In this document: positions 1-11,800 of the stretch, in pieces | Numbering within the stretch: the stretch's first letter is position 1 | Layout: each line of letters opens with the position of its first letter | DNA from: Rhexocercosporidium sp. MPI-PUGE-AT-0058 | Taxonomy: Eukaryota; Ascomycota; Leotiomycetes; Helotiales | Length of the DNA stretch: 64,000 nucleotides | Assembly (NCBI GenBank): GCA_020746875.1 | Contig: JAGTJL010000002.1 | Location: forward strand, 3,782,001 to 3,846,000 | Reading direction: 5' to 3' | Position numbers and translations under genes: made by a program | Notes under the pieces: model-generated | What the model saw: the letters and a program-made list of their open reading frames with translations, nothing else | Told to the model about the DNA's origin: nothing | The model's database searches: none

Positions 1-2431
1 GATCAGCTTCTCACCCGGACCTCGTGAAACTGTCCCATGAAACCTCTCTGCGTGAACTAGCAATTCTATTCGGGTCTTGAGACGAACATCACAGTCCATG
101 CAGTCAACGAACTGGCCATCTTGCAGTTTGCTTACGTGCTTTCTCAAGAAGTGTCGACTCAGGGAACCGGGGGTCGCATACTCGGCGACCCTCTCGCGCT
201 TTGTCAGGTGCGGATTTCCAATACAGCAAAAACATATTTTGGGCCTCTTATCGGTCTTGATAGAAGATATCGCCTGGCGGAGTGCGACATCTGGCTCGGC
301 GGCTTGCATGGGGGGACCGACAACCGTGCTAGGAGGACCACGCTGAACATGGCGAGACGGTGCCCCCTCTTCTACGCCGCAGTACAACGTGACCGCGTTG
401 ATAGCCGTGATTCTCCGTTGCAGTTCCTGTTCCGGTGACTTCCCAGGTAAGGTGAGGATCGCGTCTATCAAGCCTAGCTGCTCTGGCGACATGTCTGCCC
501 GGACCAAGGCGTCTCGCGTCTCCTCATCAACCACCATGCCTGACAGCTGCCGTTCGCTATCCCTCACCGGCTGCTCTGACTTGTACCGTTCCTTGATATC
601 CTTGAGGAGTTCTCTCCGCTTCCGCTGCTTCTCATTATACAATCGCTTGATGGCCTTCTGGAGCCTGTCATCTTTCCGGCTCCCGACAGGAGCGTTGGAC
701 AGGTCGCTGACTCGTTTGTGCAACTTCAAGATATATGGAAGGTCGTTCACAGACGCAGTTTGTTCCGGTGTCAGCTTCCGCGGGCGGCGGGGGTCGATCG
801 AGCGGCTCATGGAGCATGCGAACCGCATCAGGTCCTTTTGAGTGTCCAGCCTTCGATACACGCCCTGAAGGTCAACGTTGATATCATTGAGGTAGTGTTT
901 CAAGAAAGTGCCGATACTTGCATGTTGTAGGATTTTATTCTGAAGCGAATCGCTAACGTCCGCTGTTTGGAAGACCTTAAGTCAGTATGATGCCTGAGTA
1001 ATAGAGGATCGGGCACTTACGACTTTCATTCAGCCCTTTAGCTGAACCATCTCGGAGGTTGTAAGGTTTCAATACCTGTTCAAAGCCGGTGATCTCGCCC
1101 CCTACCTTCATCCGGTACCGTACCGATCCAGATGAGAGCTGCAGCTCGCGAGCAATACGAACGCCTTGTGCTTCACGAACCGCCTTACAGAAGATAAACT
1201 CGTTGTTCATCTCGTCTCGTAGCGGTAGTGGCTGCTCATTAAGTCCCTTGAGGACTTTGAGGCTGTATAACCTTTCCGGACAATTAATACTCGGAGACTT
1301 GAATGCACGAGCCTTAAATAGCATGCCGAGCAGGAAGACGTGCGGGCTAAGCACAAGGGTTGGATCGTAGATAATCTCGGGAATTTTGAATTCGTTCCTG
1401 GCAAGAGTCAGCAAAATAAATTAGGGTAGCTAGAGGCGAAGGAAGGGAACGTACATATCTTTTGAGCCAAGATATCGTTTCGTGAACTCGGGCGTTAGTT
1501 CAATAAAAAGACGAGGACGACTACCTCCATCGGGATCTCGAATCAGGGTCAACTTCAGGTGTCGATACCGGAGCTCAACCAGAGCCTCCGGTCGATTACC
1601 TGTGATGCCTGCAAGCTGACAGAATAGGACGAGTTGGACTCGGAGCCATCCGATGTCAAAAGTCATCTCGGTCGTAGCTAGAAGGACTCGCGCGAATTCA
1701 GCCAGATCCTCTGCATACATGGTCGCACTCGGCCGCTTTGTGAAATCGAGGTCCTTTTCTACTGCTACGATCTTGACGACCTAAGGATCTCGTTAGCATT
1801 AACTATAACGCTAGAAAGGTGTGCGAAGGCTCACATCTTGACCATTCACTTGGATCATAGGATCAATCGTCCTCCCAGTTTCAACCCTGTATACTATTAA
1901 GTAGCACTTCCAGAATGTCTCCAGCGAGCTCGCATATTTGATTCCTGGCCGCCTGCGGCCTCCTTCCCCTCGTCGTTGATCGCACACCCAGCTCAAGAAG
2001 CCGTGGATAAATTGGGGCGAGATTTCGTCGTAGCATTTCGCAGGATCCCAGTTCTGGAAAGTGCAGTATCTGAATGCGAAACACAGGTCAGTTAAATCCC
2101 TTTAATGTAAGCGAGACAGATATTGCTCATACTGATCATGGTGCGTCTTCACCCGGTTAAGCTGAGCCTGCGTCTTAGGGCTATATCGCTTTTGTCGGAG
2201 ACGCTGCACGTCGAGGTTTGCAGCGTTAGCGCGGTAGTATTCTGGAGGATGTCGCACTTCATCGTCGAAAAGATCGTCATCGTCGTCGCTATCCTCCTCA
2301 GCTAGAAGGCTGTCCAGGTCGGTATCTGTTCCAGAGTCTTCTTCGTCATCGAACAAGCTGTCCGTGTCGGAATCGGAGGTGCTCTCATCCTCGAATGTTG
2401 GCACATCTTCACTGTATCTCGCTCGAGGCAT
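1..2431 (-). CDS. DUF3435 tyrosine recombinase (Starship captain-like), partial at left edge
   Basis: Exons 2118-2431, 1835-2069, 1455-1780, 1021-1397 and 1-962 join in one frame of at least 738 codons running off the window. DUF3435 (PF11917) proteins are tyrosine recombinases; the class includes Starship captains. After an acidic N-terminus (runs of Asp/Glu/Ser, residues about 10-65), the core shows TGNRPEAL (Arg about 246), the PYNLRDG box (Arg about 407) and FLKHYL (Tyr about 441, the expected nucleophile), then MSRSIDPRRP. The C-terminal part has paired Cys and HFLRKH/HAERFH His patterns, like a C2H2 finger. Four introns are inferred; three have good GT-AG sites, but the first (2070-2117) has a weak GTCTCG donor, so that junction is the least certain. 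I chose ATG 2431 because the upstream frame is only purine-repeat translation. No RIP stops are seen, unlike the adjacent AT block. Inference: possibly functional recombinase; its element would extend left of the window. Confidence 0.88.
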
Positions 2432-2461
2432 GGACACACGTCTGGGGAGAAGAGGCTGTGT

Positions 2462-2552
2462 GAAGAAGAGACCAAGAAGAGACCAAGAAGAGACCAAGAA
2501 GAGACCAAGAAGAGACAAAGAAGAGACGAGAAGAGACGAGAAGAGACGAGGA
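2462..2552. repeat. purine-rich minisatellite in front of the DUF3435 gene
   Basis: Tandem 11-bp units (gaagagaccaa), about four near-perfect copies followed by 10-bp gagaagagac variants. It starts about 30 bp upstream of the chosen start codon, so it lies in the probable 5' UTR or core promoter of the recombinase gene. Confidence 0.85.
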
Positions 2553-2915
2553 AGACAAGGGACTGGGAAGACGGATGTCGAGAAAGAGAATATTGGTTAG
2601 GGAGTGGACGATGAGAAAGAAGGAAGGTACGAAAGGGGCCGGCCCTTATACTTCAAGTCAGAGTCGATCACAAATGAACGGTTTCTGGTACCCTCAAGAG
2701 TCCGGGGGGCCGCCAGGTGGGAAGTAAGAAGAGAAGGAGAGCGATGAGTGAGACGAGAAGCAAGAGGTCATGACTTCGCTGAGTGCACGGTCCATGGTAG
2801 CTGGAACGAGGTGTGTGTTGGGGAGAGATGGGGTGTGGAATTAGCCGAGAACTGGTTAGCAGACCCCCAAAAACAGCGACGAAACCCACCGAAAACAGCA
2901 GCCTGCTAACCGTTT
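2553..2915. other. upstream region of DUF3435 gene; candidate mobile-element end
   Basis: Moderate-GC sequence with no convincing gene. It ends in a 9-bp perfect inverted repeat (2854-2862 and 2903-2911) exactly where composition falls into the AT-rich block. A Starship with this captain would have its 5' end here or slightly to the right, because captains are the first gene and read inward. Confidence 0.35.
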
Positions 2916-3990
2916 CACCGTATAATAAAGTAATATTTGCTTAAATAACTTTAAATTAAAAGTCTCTTAATACGTTTTTAATTATAAATAATTATAAGTA
3001 ATTATAAAAAGTGATTTTAAAAATATTAATAGATTTTTAACTCTATAAAAAGCTTTTAAAATCGTTTAACGTATTAATGATTTTTAATAATAATAAAAAC
3101 TAAAATAAAAGATATAATAAAATAAAATTAAAAAGCGTATTTATTAAATTCAGATTTAAGCTTTAAACTTTTAAAACTTATTTTATTATAAGAGATTTAA
3201 AAAAGAAATAATAACTAAGTATAGAAATAATAAAAGTAATAAAAGTAATAAAAGTAATAAAAGTAATAAAAGTAATAAAAGTAATAAAAGTAATAAAAGT
3301 AATAAAAGTAATAAAAGTAATAAAAGTAATAAAAGTAATAAAAGTAAGTAATTAATATATGCAATTATAACGACGCAAGAGCTTTAAAAGTAAAGATAGA
3401 CTTAATACTTAGAATATAAAAATTATAAAGCTATTATATAAGAAGGAGCCATATATATAAGGAGTCGGAGGGGAGTCGGACCTGTTCCGGACCCCTGACC
3501 TAGCCGAAGCCATCCTGTCGTTATAGTAATATATTAAAGTATAAAAACTAAAAGCTTTATTATAAAATTATATATATAAATAAAAATTAACGGTTTAAGG
3601 CATATAAGGCATACATAATACTAAAAGTATTAAGAGCGTTAGTTATTATAAATATAAACTAAGAAGTAAACTAAATAAATTCTTAAATTAAAGTCAGTTA
3701 AAAGTTATTAAGTAAATTTATTCATAAATTAATAAGTGTTTTATAAGTACTTTTATAAATAATTTTAATAACCACTTGAGGTCTCGGCAAAATCCGTAAT
3801 AAACCCCGGAGCTTGCGTAGGGCCGTTTATTATAAGGATTTTAGCGAAGCGGCAGAGGCCGGATTAAAAATGAAAATTAATAATATAAGTAGATATTAAT
3901 AAAAATATCTTATAGAATATAATAAATAAAACCAAAAGTTATTTAAAGCTAGAATTCTTTATTTTTAATAAAAAGCTTTTAATTAAAGAC
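2916..3990. mobile_element. RIP-mutated AT-rich TE debris
   Basis: Very AT-rich, no open frame, dense TA/AA context, with short GC-rich remnants at about 3440-3520 and 3776-3862. The remnant at 3776 begins GAGGTC-CGGCAAAAT, close to the terminal repeat of the Tc1-like element at 35979. I read this as decayed transposon sequence; the family is uncertain. Confidence 0.6.
3228..3346. repeat. 9-bp minisatellite (taaaagtaa)n
   Basis: About 13 uninterrupted, essentially identical copies of a 9-bp unit. Sequence homogeneity inside a heavily mutated block suggests recent expansion. Confidence 0.95.
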
Positions 3991-4036
3991 CGTGGCGAAG
4001 CGAGGTCCCGTGACCCCGGAGCTTGCGGAGGGCCGT
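3803..4036 (+). repeat. pair of GC-rich 24-bp direct repeats
   Basis: accccggagcttgcg(t/g)agggccgt at 3803-3826 and again at 4013-4036, 23 of 24 identical, 210 bp apart. They stand out as GC islands in AT-rich sequence and are probably conserved parts of a TE end or MITE. Confidence 0.7.
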
Positions 4037-4039
4037 CGC

Positions 4040-5552
4040 GGACAAGACCTCGTAGAGAAATATCATGTGACTCTGGATATGGCTGACTGGCCATTTTCTG
4101 CATTGTTTGTATTGAGTGCACAAAGTGCAGGTAGAAATAACCATGAACCAAATCCTCCGATGGCTTATTTCTTGTCCAAGTGCATGCACCAGATCACAGC
4201 TTGACGGCGCCAAATTCGCCTTTTGCACTGGTGGGATGAAACACTCCGACTGCAGCACAACCACGCTTAGAGCACGTGAAAGGGTCTCCGCCGCTTTCAG
4301 TGCCGAACTCGATTCAATGACCATTTTTGATGCATGTCGCAGTTATTAATAACGTGACCGAGAAACTCGTTCTGTACGTGAGATGTAGAGATAATATTAG
4401 ACTCAGCACTTAGAGATCCGAGACAAGTGGTTGTATGTAGCACGTGACTGGGAATCTCTGGTCACCTTGATTTTCTTTGGCCAGATCTCTGTTACACGTT
4501 GTACATTCCTGGCTATAAATACCCGCCATAAAATTAGTAATAAGATCTACAAGTCGTAAAAGAGCTTACATCTGCGCAATATCTAGATCAAAGTTGGGTG
4601 TGGCGTCGGGCAGGATTCGACGCAAAGCAGGATCCTTTGGGGCAAAACTCTCTCTCGTCAACGATACTATATTTGATCACATTGAAGAATCAGAGATAAA
4701 TAAGGTCAGTCGCTGGAGTCTCGATATTGCATTAAAGAACGGCCCTCAATCCTAAACGTTTTCTATCTGGCGGCTGCCCAGAATAAATGCGACGAGAGCG
4801 TGAACCTTAAAGACCGGACGGACCAGTGACCAAAAAAGAGCCAATCCTGCTGTCATATCGATTATAGGTGCCACTTGGGACTTCACCTTCTAGATTGAGG
4901 TATGCTGACTCCCAAGGTAAGCGGCCAATGTCATGTGTGGTCGTTTGCTATCCTCCTTTATAGGGAAATACCACAAAAATCCCGCTTGCGGCAGATGTGC
5001 AAACCCCCGAGGGATCTTAAGAGCACTACGTTTGCAAAGGATGGCTAGTATCAATACCATCTGGTGTTTTATGCAATTCATATTCAAGTCTTTTGTGGTC
5101 AACTAAGAGATCTCTGTTTCTTCGCTTCGGACGGCGTGGAACGTGTGAATATACACGAAAGGGCTGGAATAACACCGAGAACTTCTACATAAGTTCCCCG
5201 GCAGTATTTTTGACTTGAGGATTCCCAACCGAAGTCAGATTCTGAACACTACAGGAAGCAGTGTCTGGGATTGGACTTGGTACTAAACAGATAGGTTCAA
5301 AAGGTTTTATTCGTAGTACATGAGAGATCTGTTAAAATGATGGATGATAAGAAAGATGAAGAGACATCGCCGAATCCGAAGTGCACCTTGGGTGGGAAGA
5401 TCCAGACGTCAAGGTACTCTCTCCTACACCACTGGCTTTACCTACATATTCCTCCTATTCTTCCAGCTCCCATCACCATTATATATTCATAGCTAATCGC
5501 GAGTCCAACACGTCCGAGCACATCCAATAATCTTGATGAAGATGTGGACAAC
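4040..5552. other. intergenic; no gene recognised
   Basis: Normal composition. Short open frames exist on both strands at 3983-4349 and 4890-5102, but they overlap each other, have no recognisable domain and no supporting context. I see no gene. Confidence 0.6.
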
Positions 5553-6795
5553 CTATGCCTTGATAGCAGCGCCTCCTGTAGGAAGAGCCTTGAGCCATCC
5601 ATCGACGGCCTCTGGTGCTGCTTGAGGGAGGTTACACGCGTTGTACTTGTCAGCTGACTGTTTGGTGATGCCAGCGGCAGAGCAGTCCTTGTCGAGATTG
5701 CAGTTCTTGTCCATGGCGAGTTGGAGGGTCTGGCCCTTCCAGCCGAAGACGTAATCGCCGTGTGCTGCGGAACCTCTGTTAGAGGTTGTTAGCTCACCGT
5801 CCTTTCACCTGAAACCAGTGTCCGATATTGAAGCGGGGACATCAGGAGTTGATGGAAGCGACTTACCCCAGGTTCATGCTGTACATGAAAGGATTGGACC
5901 CGTCGGCGGGAAACTGGCTCTTGTCGGCCATGAAAGTAGTGACGTTCCACATCAGCTCGTACATGATCTGTGGAAGCTTGGTGGGATGAGTCGATGGGCA
6001 AGCTCCGCCTCCATTGGCACCGGATCCTTGGCCGTAGGCAACGTGCGATTGATGATCGGGACTGTCAAGATTCTTGCCATCCCAGCATCTGCACTTGTTA
6101 GATCATTGCGATGGAAGCTTGATGAGAAGGGGATAGGCTCACGTTGGGAAGATAATGGTCTGACGTATCATTTTGCACTTAGTGTCCATTGGGATACCAA
6201 CGGTGTCAGTACCAGTGCATGGTGCGCCTCCGACAAAGGTGTCCTCATTGCTTGATGTCCAGCAACGATGGCAAATATTAGACTTAGCAACTGCTGCATC
6301 GTTGGTGTTTGTGGCCTTTCCTGCAATCATGCGGAATCCCTGGGTCTGTCAGCTATTTCCCAGAACTGTTGATAGAATGAGCCCCACAGGCTTGAATGCA
6401 GTTGTCTTTCCACTAGGGATGTAATAAATATCCAATCCACCCTTGTTGATCAGCTTCCCCTGCGGTCCACCATTGCCGACTTGCGGCACACGCTTGTACG
6501 TGCCATTCTTCGCCTTGAAAAACATCACCGCAGTCCAATAGTTCGACAGATCCTCTTTAAACGAGCACGAAGTGCAGGTCGACTGCGAGACGAGATCATG
6601 TGAGACGGGGTCCATAGAGATGTTGAAAGAGTTGCCACCAACGATTTGGTGCAAGTGAGGAGTGTATGCCTGTCCGGGATTGACGATCGGGTCGACTCGG
6701 TCAACAACTAGCTGGGAGCAGGCGAAACGGAGCATGTTTTGAGCAGACCCATGCTGAGCGAGAAGCGCAACGGCGGCGATAATAGACCACTGCAT
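5553..6795 (-). CDS. secreted DUF1996 family protein
   Basis: Four exons (6388-6795, 6143-6339, 5867-6088, 5553-5775) with GT-AG introns of 48, 54 and 91 bp join into 1050 nt, 349 aa. The N-terminus MQWSIIAAVALLAQHGSAQ is a signal peptide. The mature part follows the DUF1996 (PF09362) plan: FACSQLVVDRVDP, HLHQIVGGNSFN, DPVSHDL, STCTSCSF, SNYWTAVMFFKAKNGTYKRVP, FPTCWDGKNLD and a HGDYVFGWKG close to the end. The family is widespread in ascomycetes and secreted; its biochemical role is unknown. The conserved Cys residues fit disulphide bonding. The length is near the short end for the family, with no C-terminal WSC domain or GPI tail visible. The gene stands alone, with more than 2 kb of non-coding sequence upstream. 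Confidence 0.93.
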
Positions 6796-8808
6796 CTTGA
6801 CTTGACTTAAGCTTCCTGAAGAATGTCGCCTGCTAACTTGTTAATCCGTGGAATCACCAGTAAATATGATATGAGCAAGACGAAGAATTGAAAAAAAAAA
6901 CGGGCGTAGAAGATATCTCGAGAACGGAGAAGGAAAAGTATCATAGGATCCTTATACCATCATCTACCCCTTCTCCTGTTTTCCACAGTCCCGCCACTAT
7001 CACACCCCGCAAACACCATAACTGCCGAGATCTGGAGAACTTGTTTACGCTGAGTTTCCTTCTCGTCATGTGGGCGTAATATAAAATGGTCGTGAAGAGA
7101 TGCAATTATTGGGTGGGAAGCTCCGATATTTTGATTAATCTCTTTAATACAGGCAAAGGGTAGGATGAAAGCCGGTGTGACGATACTTCGTGGAGGTTAT
7201 GAGGTGGGGCGATATTATACCACCTGTTGAGCTTCCCGGTAAAAGTAAGAGGATAACTAGGCTAGATGTTACTGTGTAAAGGTAGGGGGATATCATTGGC
7301 CCCAAAGCGTCGTATTTGCCAAGAAGTGGAAAGTGTTGATGATATTACTAGATTGGGATAGGACGGAAGGTGTTCGCCCGTGTGCACAGTACGGGGCTTG
7401 ACTTTGAAGTGCGTTACAATGGGCGTATATTTCGGGATATGATCGCTGAAAAATGAAACTTGGATCGTTTACTGAGAGTCATGTCCGATGCATTGTAATT
7501 CAGAACTCTTGGTCACTAAACAACCAGCGTGCGTTTGAGGTGACCACGAAGCGGACGGACGAAAGGGTGATGAAGAGACCCACTTTTAGGGAATATACTG
7601 GATGTCAAAAAACAATTTCAAATTATCCATAACTCTCATTGACGCACTACTTTATCGCTTGAGTTTACATCATCATTCCAATGATGATGGATTTCGTGCA
7701 TGCTTTCAGAGTTGAAAACAAATTCCTCGTTGGCGGACTCCAAGCCTCTTTTTGAACCTTGAGGCAATCCTGAGGTTGTGAAACCGTAACCATCAAATCT
7801 GGCGCAAATTTTGAGTGACGGAAGCCTCCACACTCAGGAAGATCTCTCACAAATAAAAATAAATCAGGCGTGCTCAAGAAGAAGACTCCTTCGTAAGGCC
7901 CCACTAGACACCATAGGTCCCACATCCATCCATCTGAAGTGCCAAAGACATTAGCCCGCTGTCAGAAGCCAGGTCTCGTCTAATCCAAACAGCCCCTCCA
8001 CTCTCGACTCTTCCATCCATCCTTACTTGTATTAAGCCTCCCGGCAAAACCAAAAACAAAGGGAAACAACGATCATAGAAAGGGGTTTAGCAGAACGAAG
8101 ACAGCCATGGGATTCACTTTCTGCAGGATGACTGTGCTTCCATATCCCATACAATATACCGTAATAGTATTAAACCCAGACCAAGAATATGAACGAGTAA
8201 ATGGCTGTCGGTACGATTTCCTGGCCACGAGGGGACAAGGTTGGCAACTGCTAGATGATGGAAGTGCTGCTGCTGGACCGAACATGTGATAGTGAGGATA
8301 TTATGACGCGCCAAGGAAAACAAAAGAAAACAAGACAAAGAAAGCGGGATGGTTCAAAGCTTTAATTGCAGATGTAAAAGCAGGAATCGAAGGCATCTGT
8401 CGAGGCAAGGTATCTATCTATCTACACGCATTACATACCCATGTAGCGGCATGTCCCAAATACTATACAACCCCACCAATCCCAAGATATGCCCCATCAC
8501 TCCTATCAGCTGTGCTATGGCGGTACCATTTATTTGCATGATGGCGGGATGTCATGGTATGGAAAACCTCCTCCCCTTTCATTCATTCCTCCCCGATATG
8601 GTCGAATTTTCTTTGTGCTGTGCTCATTGATGCGACCTGGTGGTCTGTCGTCGTAAGGTGGCTGGCTCTGTGATACGAAACGAAATGCTGATAAACTCCT
8701 CGCTATGCTGAAAGACTCACATGGTATCTCCGCAATTACAACATTCCCCATCTATCGTTATTATTTGCAATCTTGCTCTCTTCATCCTCTGCCATCCCGA
8801 GGAACGGA
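6796..8808. other. long intergenic region
   Basis: Contains the promoter of the DUF1996 gene and the 3' flank of the large gene to the right. Short frames at 7636-7925 and 8073-8338 show no domain and no intron logic. I see no gene. Confidence 0.6.
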
Positions 8809-11800
8809 TCAGAAGAATCCCTTCTTCGTCTTCTTCTTCTCAACTTTCTCATGTCCTTTGTTCATGTTGCCCAAGATATCATCAAACGTACTGCCACTTC
8901 CCCCACCTCCAGGCTGTGCTTGTGCTCCCATCCCTAGATCGCCACTGCCGCTGGCTGTTCGTCGTCCCGCCGGTGCCATCGGGGAGGTCCCGCGGCTTAT
9001 TGCTGGTGAGACCCCAGAGATAGACCCGCGACTAAAAGGCCGACCATTAGAATTATCTGGATCAAAGCTATCGTTAACCGGGAAGCCAGGCAGGCGCTCA
9101 AGACCTAAGGCGATGCTACGGCGTTGTGATTGGCGACTTTGATTGCGGTTTAGATCATGCGGACCCAGGCCTCCAGTACTAGAGCTTCGTTGTCGTCCTC
9201 GAGAGCTTGGTCGAAGTTCGCCATCTCCAAATCCGGGTGGTGGCTGAAGAGGAGACATGAGGCCGTCCGATAGAGCCTCGCTGTGGAGGGCTTCGGCTGG
9301 ATCACCACCGACGAGCTGTTCTGCTACTTTCCAGCAATGACTTCGACTATATACCGCCTCGACGCTGAACTCTACCATGTGACTCGGCAAACTGACAAGT
9401 CCTGCTCCACCTGCGACATTGTACCAAGATCTGTTCGTTCGACCGCCGTCTTCAAGCCAAGGTCTTGGGTTAGGAGGCATCTGACAGAGGAAATGCTCGA
9501 CACTTTCGGTGAACTGGAGAGTTGGCGCATCTGTGACAAGCAATGGCAATGACTGAATCACAGCATACAAGAAGATCCAGTGGCCATATCGTTGCTCTGA
9601 AAGCTCCAGTGCATTCTTTCCTCGACCTTCCTTTGCCTCAAATGCTTGATAGCTTTCCAAGAACTGGTTCTTAGAATCTACCCCGACGTTGTGCGACTTG
9701 GACAGGAGAAGGAGCATCTCGTATTCCTTCAGTCGGCGGGTTTGAAGCTTGTGTTGGTCTTTGGGCGATAAGCCTTGGTATGTTGGGTCGACGGTCTGGA
9801 TCGTGGGAATCAGGGGAGTGTCGAAGGGAATTGGGGGCTGAACAGGTGGAGAGGAGCGGTCGTACTCTGCTAGCAATTTCCGCAAAGCGGCGGCAGTTGG
9901 TGATACATCGAGTCCACTCTCTCGGTCCTCTGACGCTTGAACACCGCGCGTCGTGAAGGCACTACAGTCAACCAATAAGTCGTAAAGTGCACAGAGGTCC
10001 GCGTACAGGAGCTTCAAGACCAATCGATTGAGACCACCCTCGTTGAATGTATTCTTCTTGCTGCCTGCCTTTGGTGGCCATTGACCATATCGATCCTTGT
10101 AGAAGGAGAGGACGTGCTTTCGCATGGAGACATAGTTAGCCTTCCAGTTCTTGAATCGGATGATTTTGGACTCTGCACTGGATGTAGATGAAGCAATGCC
10201 GGAAAACATGGAAGGAAAGTCGAAGTCAGTCAAGCGGAGACTGGCAGCATGCTGTTGCTTCACCAGATCTCGAGATGACTGCTGTAATTGCAATTGGGTA
10301 GTTGCTGTCAGCTCCTTGAAGATTGGCAAGTCCAGGCTTGTGATCGATTCGAACTTGCCTACAGCATGTGCGAAAGCCTCATTATACAGAACTGAGCATC
10401 GCATCCGTTCTCCTAGAATGAGGCCCTCAACCGTTTTCTCTCTGCTATTTCGAACATCCGCAAGTCGCATTTCTCCCAAGTAAAACCCAAAGCTTGCATC
10501 CGCTGCCTCTCCGAAGGTAGTTCCATCTTGATTAGAAAACTCGAACTTCTTCAAAGCCGAGGCGATGTTCATGAAGATGTGGTAGATTGAAGGACAGGCC
10601 CGCGTGGAAACAAGTGGTTGGCCGTTGAAAAAAGCGAAGAGATTGCGGGCGTCAACAAGCTTCTGGACATCCTGGTCAGGGAATTGGGGGCCGCTTGACA
10701 AAAGCTCAACCGGGTAATATAGGTGCAGATCGCGGGGTACGTCTGTAAAAGAACGAATGGATTCTCCAGACTCGTCAGACCCCGAGTAATTGTCGGGTGT
10801 GACTTTTGGTGGATATTGGGAGGTTCCAGATCCACGAATTGCCAGGTTGCGAGTGGCATCCTCTATACTCAGACTGCCTCGTCCATCAAAACTGCGACCT
10901 CGAGATCTGCCACTTCCTGATGCACGGGTGATAGAATTGTCATATATAATATCGAGTAGCGGTTGCGAGCATTGAGCCACGAGAGAGTGACACTTGATTT
11001 GGGGACCACGGCCAGTCGATCGTGGGTGTAGGTATACAAACATGTTCGCCTCTGGACTGTCATCCCACAATTCTGGTATCTGCCCACCCGTCAACATTCC
11101 ACCTTGGATTTCTCGAATCCTAGTACTCACCTTGTCACCTCCCAAGAGAAAGTTCAAATTGTAGTCGATCTGATGTCCTCCAGCCAGTACCCAAGCCGCG
11201 GATGGAGCCGCATCAAGGTCCTGCGAAGGGTTTCTCGATCTTGACTTTGAGCTACCAGGTAGCCAACTTCTCCGCTTCTTCAGCTTCCCATCCAGCTCGC
11301 CATCCGACGTGTTTGTCGAGAATGGTCTGCTGGCAATAGGGGACGAGAATGAACGTGCTTGTACCATATCTGGTTGTGGTGGTAGGAGCGAATTGGCTCG
11401 CGGTCTTCGTCCCTCTAGGCTATGTGGACTTGGCGAGGTATCTCTTGGGGAAGTTACTTGGAGCGGAGGTGTGCTCTGCTTCTGTAATTTGTGTGGAGTC
11501 GAAGTGTAGGGAGGAGGAGGAGGAGGTGGTGCTGGTGGTGGCGGCATGGTCGCGTTCATGTTCGTGGTTTGGCTGGGAGCAGCTGGGGGAGGTCTTGTTG
11601 GCGGAGCCGGTATTGGGCTCTCGGAGGGAATGGGTTTTCGCAGTACAGGCTGATGGTCTTTGCTAAGCTTAGCTTGGGGGGTCATGATGGCTGGGAGGAA
11701 TTGCGAGAGTCTGTTCAACCGTGAGGGCGGCTTCGAGAGCGAGGTCATCGTCGCTGGACCTTGAGCTACTTGCTCTTCTTCCTCGTGAACAGGCTCCAAG

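Noticed and set aside
2102..2518. hydrophobic N-terminal extension of the recombinase (start at 2518)
   Set aside because: The start would be TTG and the extension is just translation of the purine minisatellite.
3228..3346. CRISPR-like array
   Set aside because: Units are contiguous 9-bp repeats without spacers, and the genome is eukaryotic.
3983..4349. overlapping ORFs on both strands of 70-113 codons
   Set aside because: No domain or consistent exon structure, and the left end overlaps the 24-bp repeat.
6828..6837. GCCTGCTAAC matching the putative recombinase attachment motif at 2901
   Set aside because: A 10-bp match in 64 kb on two strands is within chance, and there is no structure around it.
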